Source of the DNA: Takakia lepidozioides
Lineage: Eukaryota > Streptophyta > Takakiopsida > Takakiales > Takakiaceae
DNA: 64,000 nt
Assembly (NCBI GenBank): GCA_030704615.1
Contig: CM060734.1
Span: 38,518,042 to 38,582,041, forward strand
Direction: 5' to 3'
Shown: in pieces, positions 32,450 to 45,606 of the stretch
Position numbering within the stretch: position 1 is the first letter of the stretch
Layout: each line of letters starts with the position of its first letter
Notes under the pieces: generated by a model
The model's database searches: none
What the model saw: the letters and a program-made list of their open reading frames with translations, nothing else
What the model was told of the DNA's origin: nothing
Program-made: the position numbers and the translations under genes

Positions 32450-33171
32450 TGTCGCGGCCCTTTGCCTTGAGGGCAGGGGGTCGGGACACATGAGGGGCTG
32501 CCCCTGTGGTGGGGGCAGCGGCAGCGATATGCATGGGGGGCTGAAGCACCCTTGAGCGCCCAAGGCACTCAAGGAGGCGGAGGCGCTCACTAGGTGGAGC
32601 CCCGCACACCGGGTTGCGGTGGGGGTGGCTCCACAAGGGGTGGTGGTAGCTTAGCGGGACTTAGTGGGGGTGGCATAGGACTCACCATGGGGGCGGAGAC
32701 CTCGTGGTGGGAGTCGTGGGGAGTCTTGGGACTCATCACGGTCCATAGGGGCCGTGGTGAGTGGGCCAAGACTCACCGCGACTCATCACCGGGAGTCGAG
32801 GGTTTTCGTGGTGGTTCGCCATAAAATGGCATGGCTGGTTGTGAAACCCCCGCGGACAGCTACAGAAGTATATATAAGGGGAGTAGTGACCCCGAGAACG
32901 GTGCAAGCCCGTTGGTGACCAAAAACTAGTGAGTAAGCGAGCGAGCCGGAAAGCGACCAAAGAGTGGGGAGCTGTTCCGGACTGCCATCTACCAAAGTCC
33001 ACTAGGCCCAAATGGTGGAGGGTTTAGTGGGAGAGCGAAGGGGGGCCGTTATGTCCCGGTGAGCAGCCGAAGCTCAAAGTTGGCCCGGCGGCCAGGTTGG
33101 GAGTCAGGCGCGCGCATCAAAGCGAGTAACTATGACTTGAAGGGGAGCTTACCGAAGTGAGGTGCGCGACA
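32450..33171 (+). repeat. 5' LTR of the chromovirus
   Basis: 722 bp. A TATATAA sequence at about 32871-32877 may be the promoter TATA box. It differs from the 3' LTR by scattered substitutions, a missing 10-bp repeat (CACCGCGACT type) and a short indel near 32997. Confidence 0.95.
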
Positions 33172-33226
33172 CTTGGTATCAGAGCTTAGAGTTCAGTACG
33201 TGATCGTCCTTGGGATTGGCCTCATC

Positions 33227-34051
33227 ATGGGGTCGGGCAAGCCAAAGCCAAAGCGTAACGGCCCAAAAGATGATGATCCTGGTGAGCCCGATGGGGGCGA
33301 CGTGTCACCGAAGCGGCCATTTGAGGAAGCGACGCAGGTTTCTGAAAATGAGGCCGCTCAAGAGCGGGAGGAATCCGAGGAGTCGGAGCCCGAGGAATCC
33401 CTGAGAGCTCCGATAGACCAACAGATGCCTCCCATGCCGGCAACTTTTTGGGAAGGGTTGTTGGCGCAGTTTGGCGGGACGTTGAAAGACGTGTTGAAGG
33501 CGGCTAATGCCACTTCCGCTAAGGCAAAGTTTAAGGTGAAGCCTAAGGAACCCGACACCTTCGAGGGCGTCCGAAATCGGAAGGCACTGAACACCTGGCT
33601 CTTGGAGCTGGAGCAGTACTTCCGGGCGGCCAAGTTGAGTGACGAGGATCGGGTGGAAGTGGCTCCCACCTATTTGAGGGGCTATGCTCAACAATGGTGG
33701 CAGAAACGCCTTCACGACCGAGGTCCAAGTCCGGAAACCTTGAACTGGAGTGGGTTCAAGGAATTGATGAAGCGACAGTTTGTGCCCCTCAACGCGTCCT
33801 GGCTTGCCCGGGACAAGATGAGGAATTTGAAGCAAACAGATGACATTCGGGGATATGTCCAGGCTTTCAATGTGCTGTTGCTCGAAGTCGCGGATATGGC
33901 GGAACCAGAAATGGTCTTCAATTTTGTGGCGGGGTTGGCCCCATGGGCCATGCGGAAGTTGGAGGAGAAGCCACCTAAGACTTTGAACGAGGCAATTGAG
34001 AGGGCTGAATGTTTCTCCCTAGGGGTGAAAGACAAGGCCGTACGGAGCTGA
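33227..34051 (+). pseudogene. gag of the chromovirus, frame broken
   Basis: From ATG 33227 the frame encodes a charged N-terminus and a Retrotrans_gag capsid domain (FRAAKLSDEDRVEVAPTYLR, YAQQWWQKRL, FKELMKRQFVP). It ends at TGA 34049 shortly before the nucleocapsid. The CCHC knuckle CFNCGEPGHMAKKC appears at about 34240-34285 in another frame, so at least one frameshift separates the two parts. Confidence 0.85.
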
Positions 34052-34130
34052 ACCACAAGAAGACCCGGCGGGAAGGTGACTCCTTCCGACCGGAAAAGAA
34101 GTGGGATAGGCCACGCGGCGATAATGGCAT

Positions 34131-37100
34131 GTGGAAATCGAAGGGGGGCCATCACAAGTCAAGGCGGCACCCGGTGCTTCGAAAGGAAAAGCGGGTGGAG
34201 CGGCCTATGGCGGACAGAAGGCAACCTTTGATGGAGTGTGTTTCAATTGTGGGGAGCCCGGGCACATGGCCAAGAAGTGCACGAAGCCCCGGCAATTGAA
34301 CATGACTCGGTCGACCACAGAGCTGTCGGAAGATACCATCAGTCGCTTGGTGGAAGCGGTGGTCGCCAGGATTTGCAAGGTAGGCAAATATTCTTGTGAA
34401 TTGTATCAGGAAACTGGCGCGTTGCGTAAAGGGAGTCACTTATTGTTCGTGGATGGGATAATATCCGGAACTAACGTGTCATTGTTGGTGGACACAGGAG
34501 CGTCGCACTCCTTCATGACACGGCAACGGCACAAAAGCTGGGACTCCCGACAACTGACATAGGGGCCTCTATTGAGGTGCGTTCTGCCAAAGGAGAACCG
34601 CAATTGGCGACGAGGTTGGCGTTCGATGTTCTTCTTCAACTGGGGAGTTGGGAGAGACGTGAGAACTTCACCGTCTGCGAGATCGATGGAGTGGATCTCA
34701 TTTTGGAGATGACCTTTTTGAGCAAATCCGGAGCGGGCATAGATGGCCGTAAGAGGGTAGTCACGCTGCCATGTTGGAATGGTGGCAAGGTCTTACGAGT
34801 TTCGGAAACGCCCAAACCCGTGAGAGGGCGAATAAACCTTCTGTCAGCAAATGAGTGGGCCGTGGAGGAGGCACACGAGCCCCAGTTTTTGCTCTACATT
34901 AGAGAAGTGAAGGGAGAAGGCGATGGAGAGCCGAGCCCAGATTGGATCAAGGGGATTTTGGAGAAATACCATGATGTGATGCCGGAGGATTTGCCAAGCG
35001 GCTTGCCACCGCGAAGAGGAGTTGACCACAAGATTGAGGTGATACCGGGATCGGAACCGCCTGCCAAGGCGCCCTACCGGTTGAGCCACAGAGAGTTGAT
35101 CGAGCTGAAGACCCAACTCAAGGATCTAATGTCAAAGGGGTACATCTGGCTGAGTAAGTCACCCTACGGAGCCCCGGTGCTATTTGCAGACAAGAAGGAT
35201 GGGACGCTGCGGATGTGTGTCGATTACAAGGCTCTGAATAAGGTGACTATCAAAAACCGGTACCCTTTGCCAAGGATCGACGACCTTTTCGATCGGTTGG
35301 CAGGAGCGAAGTATTTCAGCCGGATCGATCTGCGCTCCGGCTATCATCAAATTCGAGTGGCGGAAGGAGATGAGGAGAAGACCGCGTGCAAGACAAGGTA
35401 TGGTTCATATGAGTTCTTGGTGATGCATTTTGGGCTCACCAATGCACCAGCGACATTTAGCACGCTGATGAACAGCCTTTTCCAGGAGTGGTTGGATGAC
35501 TTTGTGATCGTGTACATCGACGACATCTTGGTGTATTCGAAAACAAAGGAGGAGCACCTGGAGCATCTCAAAAGGGTGTTCCAGAAATTGCGGGAAGGGA
35601 AGCTGTATGCCAAAGCTTCAAAGTGCGAATTCGGGGTCACAAAAGTGGAGTTTCTGGGGCATGTGATTACACAGGATGGGATCAGAATGGATGACAGGAA
35701 GGTGAGGGCCATCTTGGACTGGGAGCCTCCGACTTCGGTCCCGGGAGTGCGATCCTTCCTATGACTCGCCTCCTATTACTGGAAGTATGTGAGAAATTTC
35801 GCCAAGATTGCGGGGCCGCTGTCAGACCTTCTGTGTAAATCTAAAGTCTGGGCATGGAACACCTTTTGTGGCCAAGCTTTTGCTGAATTGAAGCAGTGGA
35901 TGGCGGAAGCTCCTGTCTTGAAAATCCCGGAGTTCGATCGTCCGTTTGAGATACATACAGATGCGTCGGACTTCGCGATTGGGGGTGTACTGATGCAAGA
36001 TGGACGTCCAGTGGCTTACGAAAGTAATAAACTGAATGAAGTGGAGCGACGGTGGCCGACGCACGAGAAAGAGATGAAGGCGGTGGTGCACTGTCTTGAG
36101 CTTTGGCGCCACTATGTTGGTTCCAACCCGGTGAAGGTGTTCACGGACAATGTCACGGTGAAGTATTTTGCCACGCAGCCCAAGTTGTCCCCAAAACAAC
36201 TTAGGTGGCAAGATACTTTGGCGGTGTTCGACGTGGATATCCAGTACAAACCGGGACGAGACAAAGTGGTGGCCGATGCTCTAAGTAGAAAGCAGCAGCT
36301 CTTGTTGGTGTACAAGGGCGAGACGATGCTCCAAAGGAAGATCCGGAAGGCTTGCTGGAAGGATGAGCTGACGAAGTCCGTGATGCAGGACTTGAGGATG
36401 GGGGTTAAATCGCAGTTCCACTTGCAAAATGGACTGCTCCGGTATAAGCAAAAGCGTCTCTACGTGCCGAAGGGAGGGATCAGAGATAGCCTCTTGAGAG
36501 AATGCCATGATAGCCCGCTTGCGGGCTACGGCGGAGCCAAGCGCACTGCGGCACTCTTGAAGAAAGAGTATTTCTGGTCCAAACTGAGGGAGGAGGCAGA
36601 GGAGTATGTCAAGACATGCACCACATGCCAACAAACCGGAGCGAGTACAAAAAACAAGCGGGGCTGTTACAACCCTTGCCGATTCCAGAGGGGACTTGGG
36701 AAAGCATCTCGATGGATTTCATGACTGCTATGCCGCTGTCAAAAGGATTCGATGCAATCATGGTGGTGGTGGATAGGTTCAGTAAAATGGGCCATTTCAT
36801 CCCCACCAAAGAGACGGCAACGGCGCAGGAGACATGACGACTTTACTTTGCCCACGTCTTAAAGCATCATGGAGTCCCGAAGGATATTGTCTCGGACCGC
36901 GATCCAAAGTTTACGAGTAAATTTTGGAGGACACTTTGGAAGAAGATGGGGACGAGGCTGAAGATGAGCACCGCCTTCCGACCTACGACCGACGGCCAAA
37001 CAAAAAGAGTGAATTCCGTAGAGAAGCAGATCTTGCGGAATTACGTGTCGGCAGACCAAACAGACTGGGTGGAACACTTAGACGCGGCAGAGTTCTGTTA

Positions 37101-37718
37101 TAATAACACAGAACACTCTGCAACGGGAGTTTCCCCTTTCGTATTGGTCTATGGAAAAGCACCTCTGGTGCCGACAAGTTGGGCCGCCCAGGACGTTGAG
37201 GAACGGGCAGTAACGGCGGTATTGGAAGAACACGAGCGTTTGTTGAAGCTCGCAAAGTACAACATTGCCAAAGCTAGGAAACGGTATGAAAGGCAGACGA
37301 ATTGGAAGCGGAGGGAAGTGAAGTTTGAGGCAGGCGCGGAGGTCTGGTTGAACATCAAGAATTTCCGACTACCTCCGGAAGTGAGTCCAAAGTTCATACC
37401 TCCGTATGCGGGACCCTTCGCATTCGGAAGGTTATGAATGAGGATGTGTATGAATTGGAGCTGCCGGCAAACAGCAAGGTGCACCCAGTATTCCATGTCT
37501 CCCTTTTGAAGCCTTACTTCAAAGATGAAGCGCGTCCGAATCGGCATCAAGTGTTGCGTCCGCCACCTATGCTGTTGGATCATGAAAATGAACCTGAGTA
37601 CGAGGTGGAGGCAATACTTAAGTCGAGGAGAATCAAGAACCGAGAAACGGAGTATCTCGTCAAATGGAAGGGCTATCATCATGTGGAGGCATCTTGGGTG
37701 CGTGCCTCAGAAATGTGA
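34131..37718 (+). pseudogene. pol of the chromovirus, several lesions
   Basis: Frames: 34131-34562 (CCHC knuckle and protease [11 protein letters not shown]), 34577-35764 (reverse transcriptase with YIDDILVYS), 35789-36724 (RNase H with HTDASDFAIGG; integrase zinc finger H…H…CTTCQQ), 36616-36837 and 36946-37437 (integrase core with MDFMTAMP and SDRDPKF), and 37434-37718 (chromodomain: ILKSRRIKNRETEYLVKWKG). Breaks seen: a frameshift near 34540, TGA at 35761 in RSFL*LASYYW (a Gly codon in relatives), a frameshift near 36655, TGA near 36836, and a frameshift near 37430. The element is therefore not autonomous. Chromodomain-bearing integrases are thought to steer insertion to heterochromatin. 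Confidence 0.92.
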
Positions 37719-38683
37719 AACGCATCCGAGGCGGTTGCAGCTTTCGAAGGGCGACCTCAAAAGCGGAAGAAGCGTTGATGGGGACATCAACCTTGGAGCG
37801 TGGGGGAGGAAATGCATGCTTAGCCCGGCTTAGCTAGCTTAGGAATCCGATTGCAAAAGCTTGTATTGTACAAAACATGCTATAAATGAAATGGCTTCCA
37901 AATGTTGTGCGTCCTATTTTGTTTGGAATGGTGATGCGTGGTATGGTTGGCTAGTGTGTAGAATGCATGCTAGCTTATAAAAGTGGGAGAGATAAATTGG
38001 GTTAATCGTGTGTTTGCGTAGTGCCGAAATCGGGTGACCCCCATCCAAGGGGCAAGGAAACTTGCGCCTTCTTTGGGAGTTCACGTGCTAGTGCGCACCT
38101 GGCGCGTGCGCTTACTATAACTGCGCTACCGAGGGGGTTGTCTTGTAGTGCGGGCTAACGCGGAAGCCACGTGCTTCCGTTCACGTACTATAATCGTGTA
38201 ACCTCGGGACGAAGTCGTAGTGCGGCTTCGGCGTGTTCCCGTACCTCAGGCCAGCATTCCAAGGCGGACCCAATTGTAGTGATTGGGGCGCACGGTTGGT
38301 TCAAGGTTATCTTCCTAGTCAAAAAGGGTTCCAGGTGAACCCTTGCTCAAGGTGATGCCAAGAACGGCATCATGAGCGGTCGCAAGCAATGTTGTTGCAG
38401 TAAGGCGATTCGATCCTCGGGGAGGATCGTTCCTTGGCCTTGAAGTAGGCCAAGAAGAGTGCACTGGGAGGAGCTGGAGAGGCTCCACCCTTGGCTGGGA
38501 CTTGGAGGAAGTCGGCCAAACTAGCTAGTGGAGAGTAGAGTCAAGTGTGGGGTTTGGTTCTTTGCCATGGGACGCCATGGTGCGGAAACAAATTCCTTGA
38601 TGTGGGACGCCACAACTTGGATGTTCGTTTTTACAAAATGGACAAGTCGATGAGGACATCGACTCCCTGTTGGTAGGGGTGTG

Positions 38684-39420
38684 TGTCGCGGCCCTTTGTC
38701 TTGAGGGCAGGGGGTCGGGACACATGAGGGGCTGCCCCTGTGGTGGGGGTAGCGGCAGCGATAGGCATGGGGGGCTGAAGCACCCTTGAGTGCCCAAGGC
38801 ACTCAAGGAGGCGGAGGCGCTCACTAGGTGGAGCCCCGCACACCGGTTGCGGTGGGGGTGGCTCCACAAGGGATGGTGGTAGATTAGCGGGACTTAGTGG
38901 GGGTGACATAGGACTCACCATGGGGGCGGAGACCTCGTGGTGGGAGTCGTGGGGAGTCTTGGGACTCATCACGGTCCATAGGGGCCGTGGTGAGTGGGCC
39001 AAGACTCACCGCGACTCACCGCGACTCATCACCGTGAGTCGAGGGTTTTCGTGGTGGTTCGCCATAAAATGGCATGGCTGGTTGTGAAACCCCCGCGGAC
39101 AGCTACAGAAGTATATATAAAGGGAGTAGTGACCCCGAGAACGGTGCAAGCCCGTTGGTGACCAAAAACTAGTGAGTAAGCGAGCGAGCCGGAAAGCGAC
39201 CAAAGAGTGGGGAGCTGTTCCGGACTGCCATCTACCAAAGGGAATTCCACTAGGCCCAAATAGGTGGAGGGTTTAGTGGGAGAGCGAAGGGGGACCGTTA
39301 TGTCCCGGTGAGCAGTCGAAGCTCAAAGTTGGCCCGACGGCCAGGTTGGGAGTCAGGCGCGCGCATCAAAACGAGTAACTATGACTTGAAGGGGAGCTAA
39401 CCGAAGTGAGGTGCGCGACA
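38684..39420 (+). repeat. 3' LTR of the chromovirus
   Basis: 737 bp, same ends as the 5' LTR. The preceding purine-rich GGTAGGGGTGTG is a weak polypurine tract. Confidence 0.95.
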
Positions 39421-39990
39421 TGAAGCTTCTTGTGGAGGACTCTATAGCTTTCAGCTCTCCCCTCCTAACTACACACTGGAGAAAATCCACAAGGTAGATC
39501 ACCCAAGGGTTCAAACACAAATCTACAGGTCTACAGGTTCGCAACTTTGGAAATCAATCTGGAAAGCATGGAATCGTTTCAGACCGTTTCTGCTCAAATC
39601 CAAACCATCCACATTCCAAGAGACCATGAGACAACACCTCTTTCTCAACAATCCTGCACTTAATCCTCTTCAGAGAAGTCAAACTAGGAGATGGGCTGCA
39701 TAAGAGACAAGAGGTTTCTCTCATATCAAAGATCTGTGGGTCAGCACCCCTACCTCTTTTCACTCTGCTCTTGGTGCAAACAGGCTTACTGCTGGGATCC
39801 AAACTATTATCCAGGGTATCCCAGACACCTGGAAAATCATTCTAAGAGATGACAAAGAAAGTCACAAGTAGCATCATTGGGTTACCATTCAAAATAAACC
39901 TTTCTCGGTGATGCTTGTCACAGACTCGGACTCGGGCTCCATCACAGGCTATGGTTTCACTTCTGCACCCTTCTCGGGTCTCCTCGAGCT
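39421..39990 (+). pseudogene. LINE remnant, 3' part
   Basis: Continues the LINE interrupted at 32449: GGLYSFQLSPPNYTLEKIHK, SQLWKSIWKAWNRFRPFLLK and HIKDLWVSTP, with stops. This is the region before the terminal zinc finger of plant LINE polyproteins. Confidence 0.7.
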
Positions 39991-41631
39991 ATACTCCACC
40001 CTTTGCTATGCAAAGTAAGTCTAGGTTCATGGGGGTATCCGTCACGGCTTGCCGTGTGTTAGGGTTACTTTCCATGTAAACCTGTTCCCGTTCTATGACG
40101 TCATCCAAAAATGGGTCTAACCACCACTTCCACCCCTTTCCATGCACCACCCTGGAACAGAATCCGTCCGGTGGATTCCACCGGCACTTTTGCACGTGTG
40201 TGACCCACTTTTTCCTTGCACCCTCCACTTTCCTGGTTTTCCTGCGTGGTAACATGTTCAGCAAGTCATGGCATGAAAAATACGGGCTACTGTAAGTCAA
40301 CAATGGAGAACGGGACCGTACACCCAACACCTCACTTTTGGTGAGGGCTCCGTTGCATGGGACCCGGCCAGGCCCTGCACGGATATCGATGTCCATGATA
40401 TCGATGTCCATGAAAATGCATGGAACAGCCTGCACCCGTGTGACATCAGCAGAACGGGTCGCATGGAAAGTATCCTTTAGAGCCTTATGGCGGCCTTGTG
40501 CCTTTAAGGGTTTTAATTTTTTTCCCTTCAAATAATTATTATAATAAAATTAATCCAGGGCCTCTGTCCCCTGTTCACCAAATATATATATATATATATA
40601 TATAATAATTGAAAAAAGAGGATTCTCCACTGGAGTTTCTGAAGTGGAAGCATCACTAAACAGCTACATCGTCATTTGCCTAACAAACATAATTAGGGAA
40701 GCTTTCAATGATGCACAGCTTTTGATGACCTGCAGGGTCTATTTGTGTGACTTTCAGTGTTCTCTTGGTACATTGAACACCAGACCAAAATTAAATTGTT
40801 TACTTTGTTTTCTGCTAATCTGATTTCACAGTCTGACATGCTACACCTAAAAGTCACTCACCATTTTTGACAAGCAACTGACATCCTCGGAGTCAGCCTT
40901 TCAAGCCTGTTTATTAGTAGGTATTGGTATCTCCCCATGGTGGAAATGCAGCAATCCCTTCATTTTGCGGAAACCTTGTTTGTGGGCATTGCTAGTCTAT
41001 GTCCAATATAGCGCAAATACATGACTACTGTTGGGGACTGGCAAATGAACCAATTAGTGACATTGAGTTGAGCAGAGTCAACATAGGTATTCAAATTTCA
41101 AGGGAGGACCTTACTATACAGAAGTCTTGGATAGGCCAGGACAAGGCCAAAACCAAAACTAAAGGCAATCCCCACAAAAGAGACAAAAATGTCATACAGA
41201 CACACCGAGGTCCTTGTACAACTTTTGGGACCAGACTGACCTCACTTGGCATGATACAGATATTTCCAAGATTCTGCTTAGCCATTTTGGACCTTACCTC
41301 TTTCCTGTGCTTTGATACACACTATTTCTTTGCCATCATTGTCTCCCAACATACTTTGTAGAAGCAACACACTCAGAAACAGCTGTATCCCATATCCAAG
41401 ATGAAATCATTTTGGGCAAGACAGGAGTCAACCTGCCGATAGTGACTTGTCTAATGTACTCTGAAGTTGGAAACACTCCTTTCAGGTCAGATGAGCCCCC
41501 ACAAATAGGGGCCCATTTTTCTTCCGTATATGTCTGTTGTCCAAAAGTGTCACGATTGGAATTGCTGAGCACCCTCTTTCAGTCAGTGAGGCAACAAAGC
41601 ATAGGACTCCACCACAAGTTACCTGATTGTG
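39991..41631. other. intergenic; no supported gene
   Basis: A 180-codon minus-strand frame (39989-40531) has no recognisable domain and overlaps LINE debris. An (AT)n microsatellite lies at about 40582-40605. Otherwise no coding signal is seen. Confidence 0.45.
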
Positions 41632-43759
41632 TTAAAGTCCCCGAACTTCCTGGAACACTTCCTCCCTTTCCTCATCTTCATCTACCTCATCCTCATCCTC
41701 CTCTTCCTCATCATCCTCGTCATCAATGCGTCGCGGAGCACTGAGAACAACTTTCTGGCCCTTGGATTCAGCTAGATCACGCTGCAGCTGCACTAGACTT
41801 GCTTGTCGCCGTTCTGACTCTCGTGCTTCCTTCTCTGCACGTCTCTTCTCCAGCTCCACCCTGCATTCATCACCCCTTGGATGGTTAATAGCACTAGAAT
41901 TAACCACAACCTGGATCCAAAAAATTGGAAAGATAAGTTAGTCATCAATATTGCAAGATGCAACAGTGTCATTCTAAGCTTGACCAAAGTGGATCTCCGA
42001 AATCCAGTTAGAATAGGTGATGCCACTTCCCCATGACCCAGACCTGACTAGCGAAATGCAAATTTTACCCTACTTTCTTATCAGCATCCAGATCTAAACA
42101 GTTGTCAATGTACCTCCATAACCGCCCAATCAAGTCAGAGTTTCCCTGTCCTAACAGATAAGTGAGTGTTGACAATTGTACCAACTATGCACAGATGCAA
42201 CTGTACATTGTGATGTCAAGTACTTCATCAAGATTCCAAGAACCTACAAAAGACTAGTGTAGGGTACAACAAAGAGGCTTTACCAGCAACATAACAGCTA
42301 CCCAATTTAGTATTCCTCAAGCTTTTTATATCAACAAACAGAAAAGGTGCAAGATGCACCGAGAAACAGAAGGACTCCACTTGACACAGCTTTGTTTGCA
42401 TACCAGTAAGTTTTCATGTACTCATCAGCGCTTGCATCAACAGATGCAAAGAAATCAACCATACCCGCTCCAGTGACAGCTGAGACGCCCACACTCTGCA
42501 GGTTTTTGTAGAATTCATCAAGTACCAAGCATAGACTGCGACTCAAACCGGAGGAATACGATGAATCGCCTTCCACAGCTGCCTGAAAAGCTTCAAAGTC
42601 CTGCATCCACTGAATTGCAAAGAAACACAAATATGTCAGCAGCTGCGCCCATTTCTAAGGCATTGAATCTTTGAAACTTTTGCCAGGGACCTTGATAGTA
42701 TTGAATACCCCAGTGTGGACAAATTAAAAATCTAGAGAGAGAGAGAGAGAGAATGTGGTGTTCCATTCCCCTTATATATTGGCAGGCCATAGCCTTCTGG
42801 ACCTAAACAGTGCATGATCACCAATCAAGAGAAAGAAGCAAGGAAGGGTTAGGAATCACCTCAACAGCGAATTGATGTTGTGCAACATCAACTTTGTTGA
42901 AGGCCAAGAGAAGGGGTAAGCGCGTCTTGTACAGAATTCCACATGCATACAGCATATTACTCATGAATGTAACAGGGCTTGTCGAACGTGGGGTGTCCAC
43001 TACATACGTCACCAGCGTAGGAAACGTGGATGCAAAAGCTTCAGTAATGATGGCTCCCGAGGCCGACCACGTAAAAATTTCAATCTGCCCAGGTGTGTCA
43101 ACCAGCACATAGTCTAAGTCTCCTGCTCTTTGCTCCACAAGACCCACAACCTGCCACCAGAATATCATTTGTAGTCATTCATAATGTTGATTGTTGGCAA
43201 TGTGCATTATCTGTTTCTCCTTCCCCTCCCCTTGTGTGTTTTTTTTGTGTGGGAGAGAGATCCCATCAGCCATTACTTTCTTAAACCCTAAACCTGCAGA
43301 AAGACCATGAACTCATGAAACTATTTTTAGCATCCCTAGACCCCGCCCTAAGAGGAAGGGAGAGACAGAGAGAGGGGTGCACCTCGTCGAACTTGGTGGC
43401 GAACAGATTGAGGGAGGTGAGAATGCCCCCATTAGGACCTAAGTGGTATTCCTTCATCACATTTTTGTAATTCACAGTGTCACGAATGTCAATGTTGGCT
43501 GCAAACGGAAGGGAGGTCACAGCCGGGTCCAGATTCAAAACATAGCCCCGTTTGCCTGAACTCTGAACGTGCGACACCAACCGATGCATCAGAGTGGTTT
43601 TCCCACTTCCTGCAGTTTGTCACCCCATTTGAATGAACAGATTGGAAACACTTGTCAGGAAAGCTGTGCGTGAACGTTATGGGAACCTGCGGGGCTGCCT
43701 CTCGTACTTTTGTGAACATCAGGTATGTTGACCCTATGGGTACTTTACACACCACAAGA

Positions 43760-43806
<47 letters not shown>

Positions 43807-44205
43807 CTCGCAGAAGATTGTAATTCATCTCAGTTTGCAAGACAAATCAGAAGTGTTCGAATTGTGAATCCTTATACCGTTCAATTTGTTAAATTGCAGT
43901 TCACATCGACGAATTGAATAACATATTTGATTGCATGCTAGAAAGTAAGGATGCCCAGTTCACTATGGAAAGAAGAAGGGAGCAAAAAAACTCAACGGGG
44001 ACTCACCGGCCATCCCAATGACGATGATGACTATCGGCTTTTTCCGGTGCCCCACAGACGAGTTTGTCCCACTGCTAGATGACGCTCCAGCATTCTCGGC
44101 AGCTTTCCCCGGGTCCCCAGCTGCCGATTTTCCAGCTAGCTGTGCTAGTGTCTCATCTTCTTCATGTGGATCGCCCGAGTTCACCTTTGGCTCGTCCTTG
44201 CTCAT
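41632..44205 (-). CDS. GPN1: GPN-loop GTPase 1
   Basis: GPN1 (QQT2 in Arabidopsis) is a cytosolic GTPase needed for assembly and nuclear import of RNA polymerase II; it dimerises with other GPN proteins. Five exons join in phase on the minus strand: 44205-44007, 43609-43383, 43150-42860, 42609-42404 and 41860-41632 (383 aa, near the family length). Motifs: G1 GMAGSGKTT (about residues 64-72, split by intron 1), the family-defining loop GPNGG, G3 DTPGQIE, G4 NKVD and G5 SAVTGAG. The N-terminus is Ala/Ser/Asp-rich and low-complexity. The C-terminal tail has an ERRQ-rich helix and an Asp/Glu-rich stretch ([19 protein letters not shown]), as in GPN1 of other eukaryotes. No lesion is seen. Intron 1 holds a (CT)n microsatellite. 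Confidence 0.95.
43761..43803. repeat. (CT)n microsatellite in GPN1 intron 1
   Basis: About 20 CT units. Likely length-variable; no effect on the coding sequence. Confidence 0.95.
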
Positions 44206-45606
44206 CTTTCTCTGTCTGTCTCACCGTTCCTGTCCTCTTCCCTCGCTCTTTCTCCCTCTCTACTTATCATATGATACTGCGCTGCAGGGTCACACTTTTC
44301 CGCGTTCGGGAAGTAGCCCGCAAGCTCTGACAGAGCGACGAAGCTTGCCTAAACCCTTAAAACTCATAATTACCTTTGTTTTTTATCTTTTTATTTTTTA
44401 AATATTTCCGAAGGAAACTTGAGTGAGGAGGAATTTGAATACCGACCGTCACTGAATTACTCGGTGCAGTGAAGTGTTGTTTTTGCACGGAAAAATCTCT
44501 TAACCCCAAGCCAAAATGCTTATACATCATTGGAATCAGCTTGCCAATCTCTGTGAAAACACCTATGAAATACCTAAATATACAGGTTATAGAATACTTG
44601 AACGGATGAGAAATTCATCATCTAGAACCAGGGTAACCCCAGGGTCAAAGAATATTCTTTTGCAATCTAACACCTAGGCATGCTTATCCCAGGGTAGAGG
44701 ATCTTTCCCCTGGGCAAGAGAATTAGTAAATAATCCTTTTTCGGGATATGGAATCTGTCCCGGGCCATAGTTGCAAGTGCATGGCCTTTCCTGAATTCCA
44801 TAGGTCCTTCCAGGTCAAGCACTTCAACAAGCCTCCAGGGCCACCGCACCTTGTCTCAAGACAGAGGAATCTTCAGACTCTAAACCAGTCCAGCTCTTTT
44901 GGTACTCCATATTCAGTCCAGGTGGGTACATATGTACATACTACAAAATCCACAGCTTGGGTGAGTAGTGAGTACAATGCAACCCCCAAGCTGTAAATTT
45001 CCTGGGACTCTATCTCCGGTGCTGCACCTGTAGGTTGATAGACCAACAATTTGCAGTACATACCTACTTGTACAGCAGATTCCATGCCTAACCGACGACT
45101 TCAGATAAGACAGGACACTGATGGACAAACCATCAGAGGTCCCGTCTTGGTAAAAGAATGAAGATCAACTTGATGAAAGGTAGGTCAAGCCACTTTCAGA
45201 GAGGAGAGCAGCCATTAGGGAGTATACAATGTCTAGACTGTGTTGATTTCACAACAAAGTGGAGAATATCATGACACTGGATGGTGTTCACTGTGCCGTG
45301 AGCTCTTCGGCATTTACTTCTGTTCTGCAGGTACCATGTCTTCCTCCAAATGTATTCCTACGGTGGGGTGAACAAAAGAAGGCAACTTGCAATAGTGAGA
45401 CATCTACTGCATTTGGATGTAACTGAGAAGATGAGAGAGCAGTTCATGCCCAACTATACAACTCAAAAAAACACTCATGTTGAACTCTAACTAGTTTTCG
45501 CTCATGTTGCTGTATCTCTCATTCTACAAGGCAGCAATGGAACGGGTTATTGTTAAACGGTTATGCACTAGATTTTGGGTCTAGCCAAACATTAGGGCTC
45601 TAGTCC
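44206..45606. other. intergenic, no gene recognised
   Basis: Upstream region of GPN1 followed by about 1.2 kb with short minus-strand frames (44667-44849, 44873-45085) that I cannot assign to a family. Confidence 0.45.

Larger units (their letters stand above)
32450..39420 (+). mobile_element. Ty3/gypsy chromovirus, 6971 bp, nested in a LINE
   Basis: Two LTRs (32450-33171 and 38684-39420) begin TGTCGCGG and end GCGCGACA. They enclose a primer-binding site TGGTATCAGAGCT matching initiator-Met tRNA (33174-33186), gag, and pol in the order protease, reverse transcriptase, RNase H, integrase, chromodomain. The flanks GGAAG and TGAAG agree at four of five bases, so a 5-bp target duplication with one change is likely. 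Between the chromodomain and the 3' LTR there are about 850 bp without coding signal. Confidence 0.95.

Noticed and set aside
34009-34562. Separate small genes between gag and pol
   Set aside because: They are frameshifted parts of the chromovirus nucleocapsid and protease.
39989-40531. 180-codon minus-strand open frame as a gene
   Set aside because: No domain, overlaps LINE-derived sequence, and composition is not convincing.
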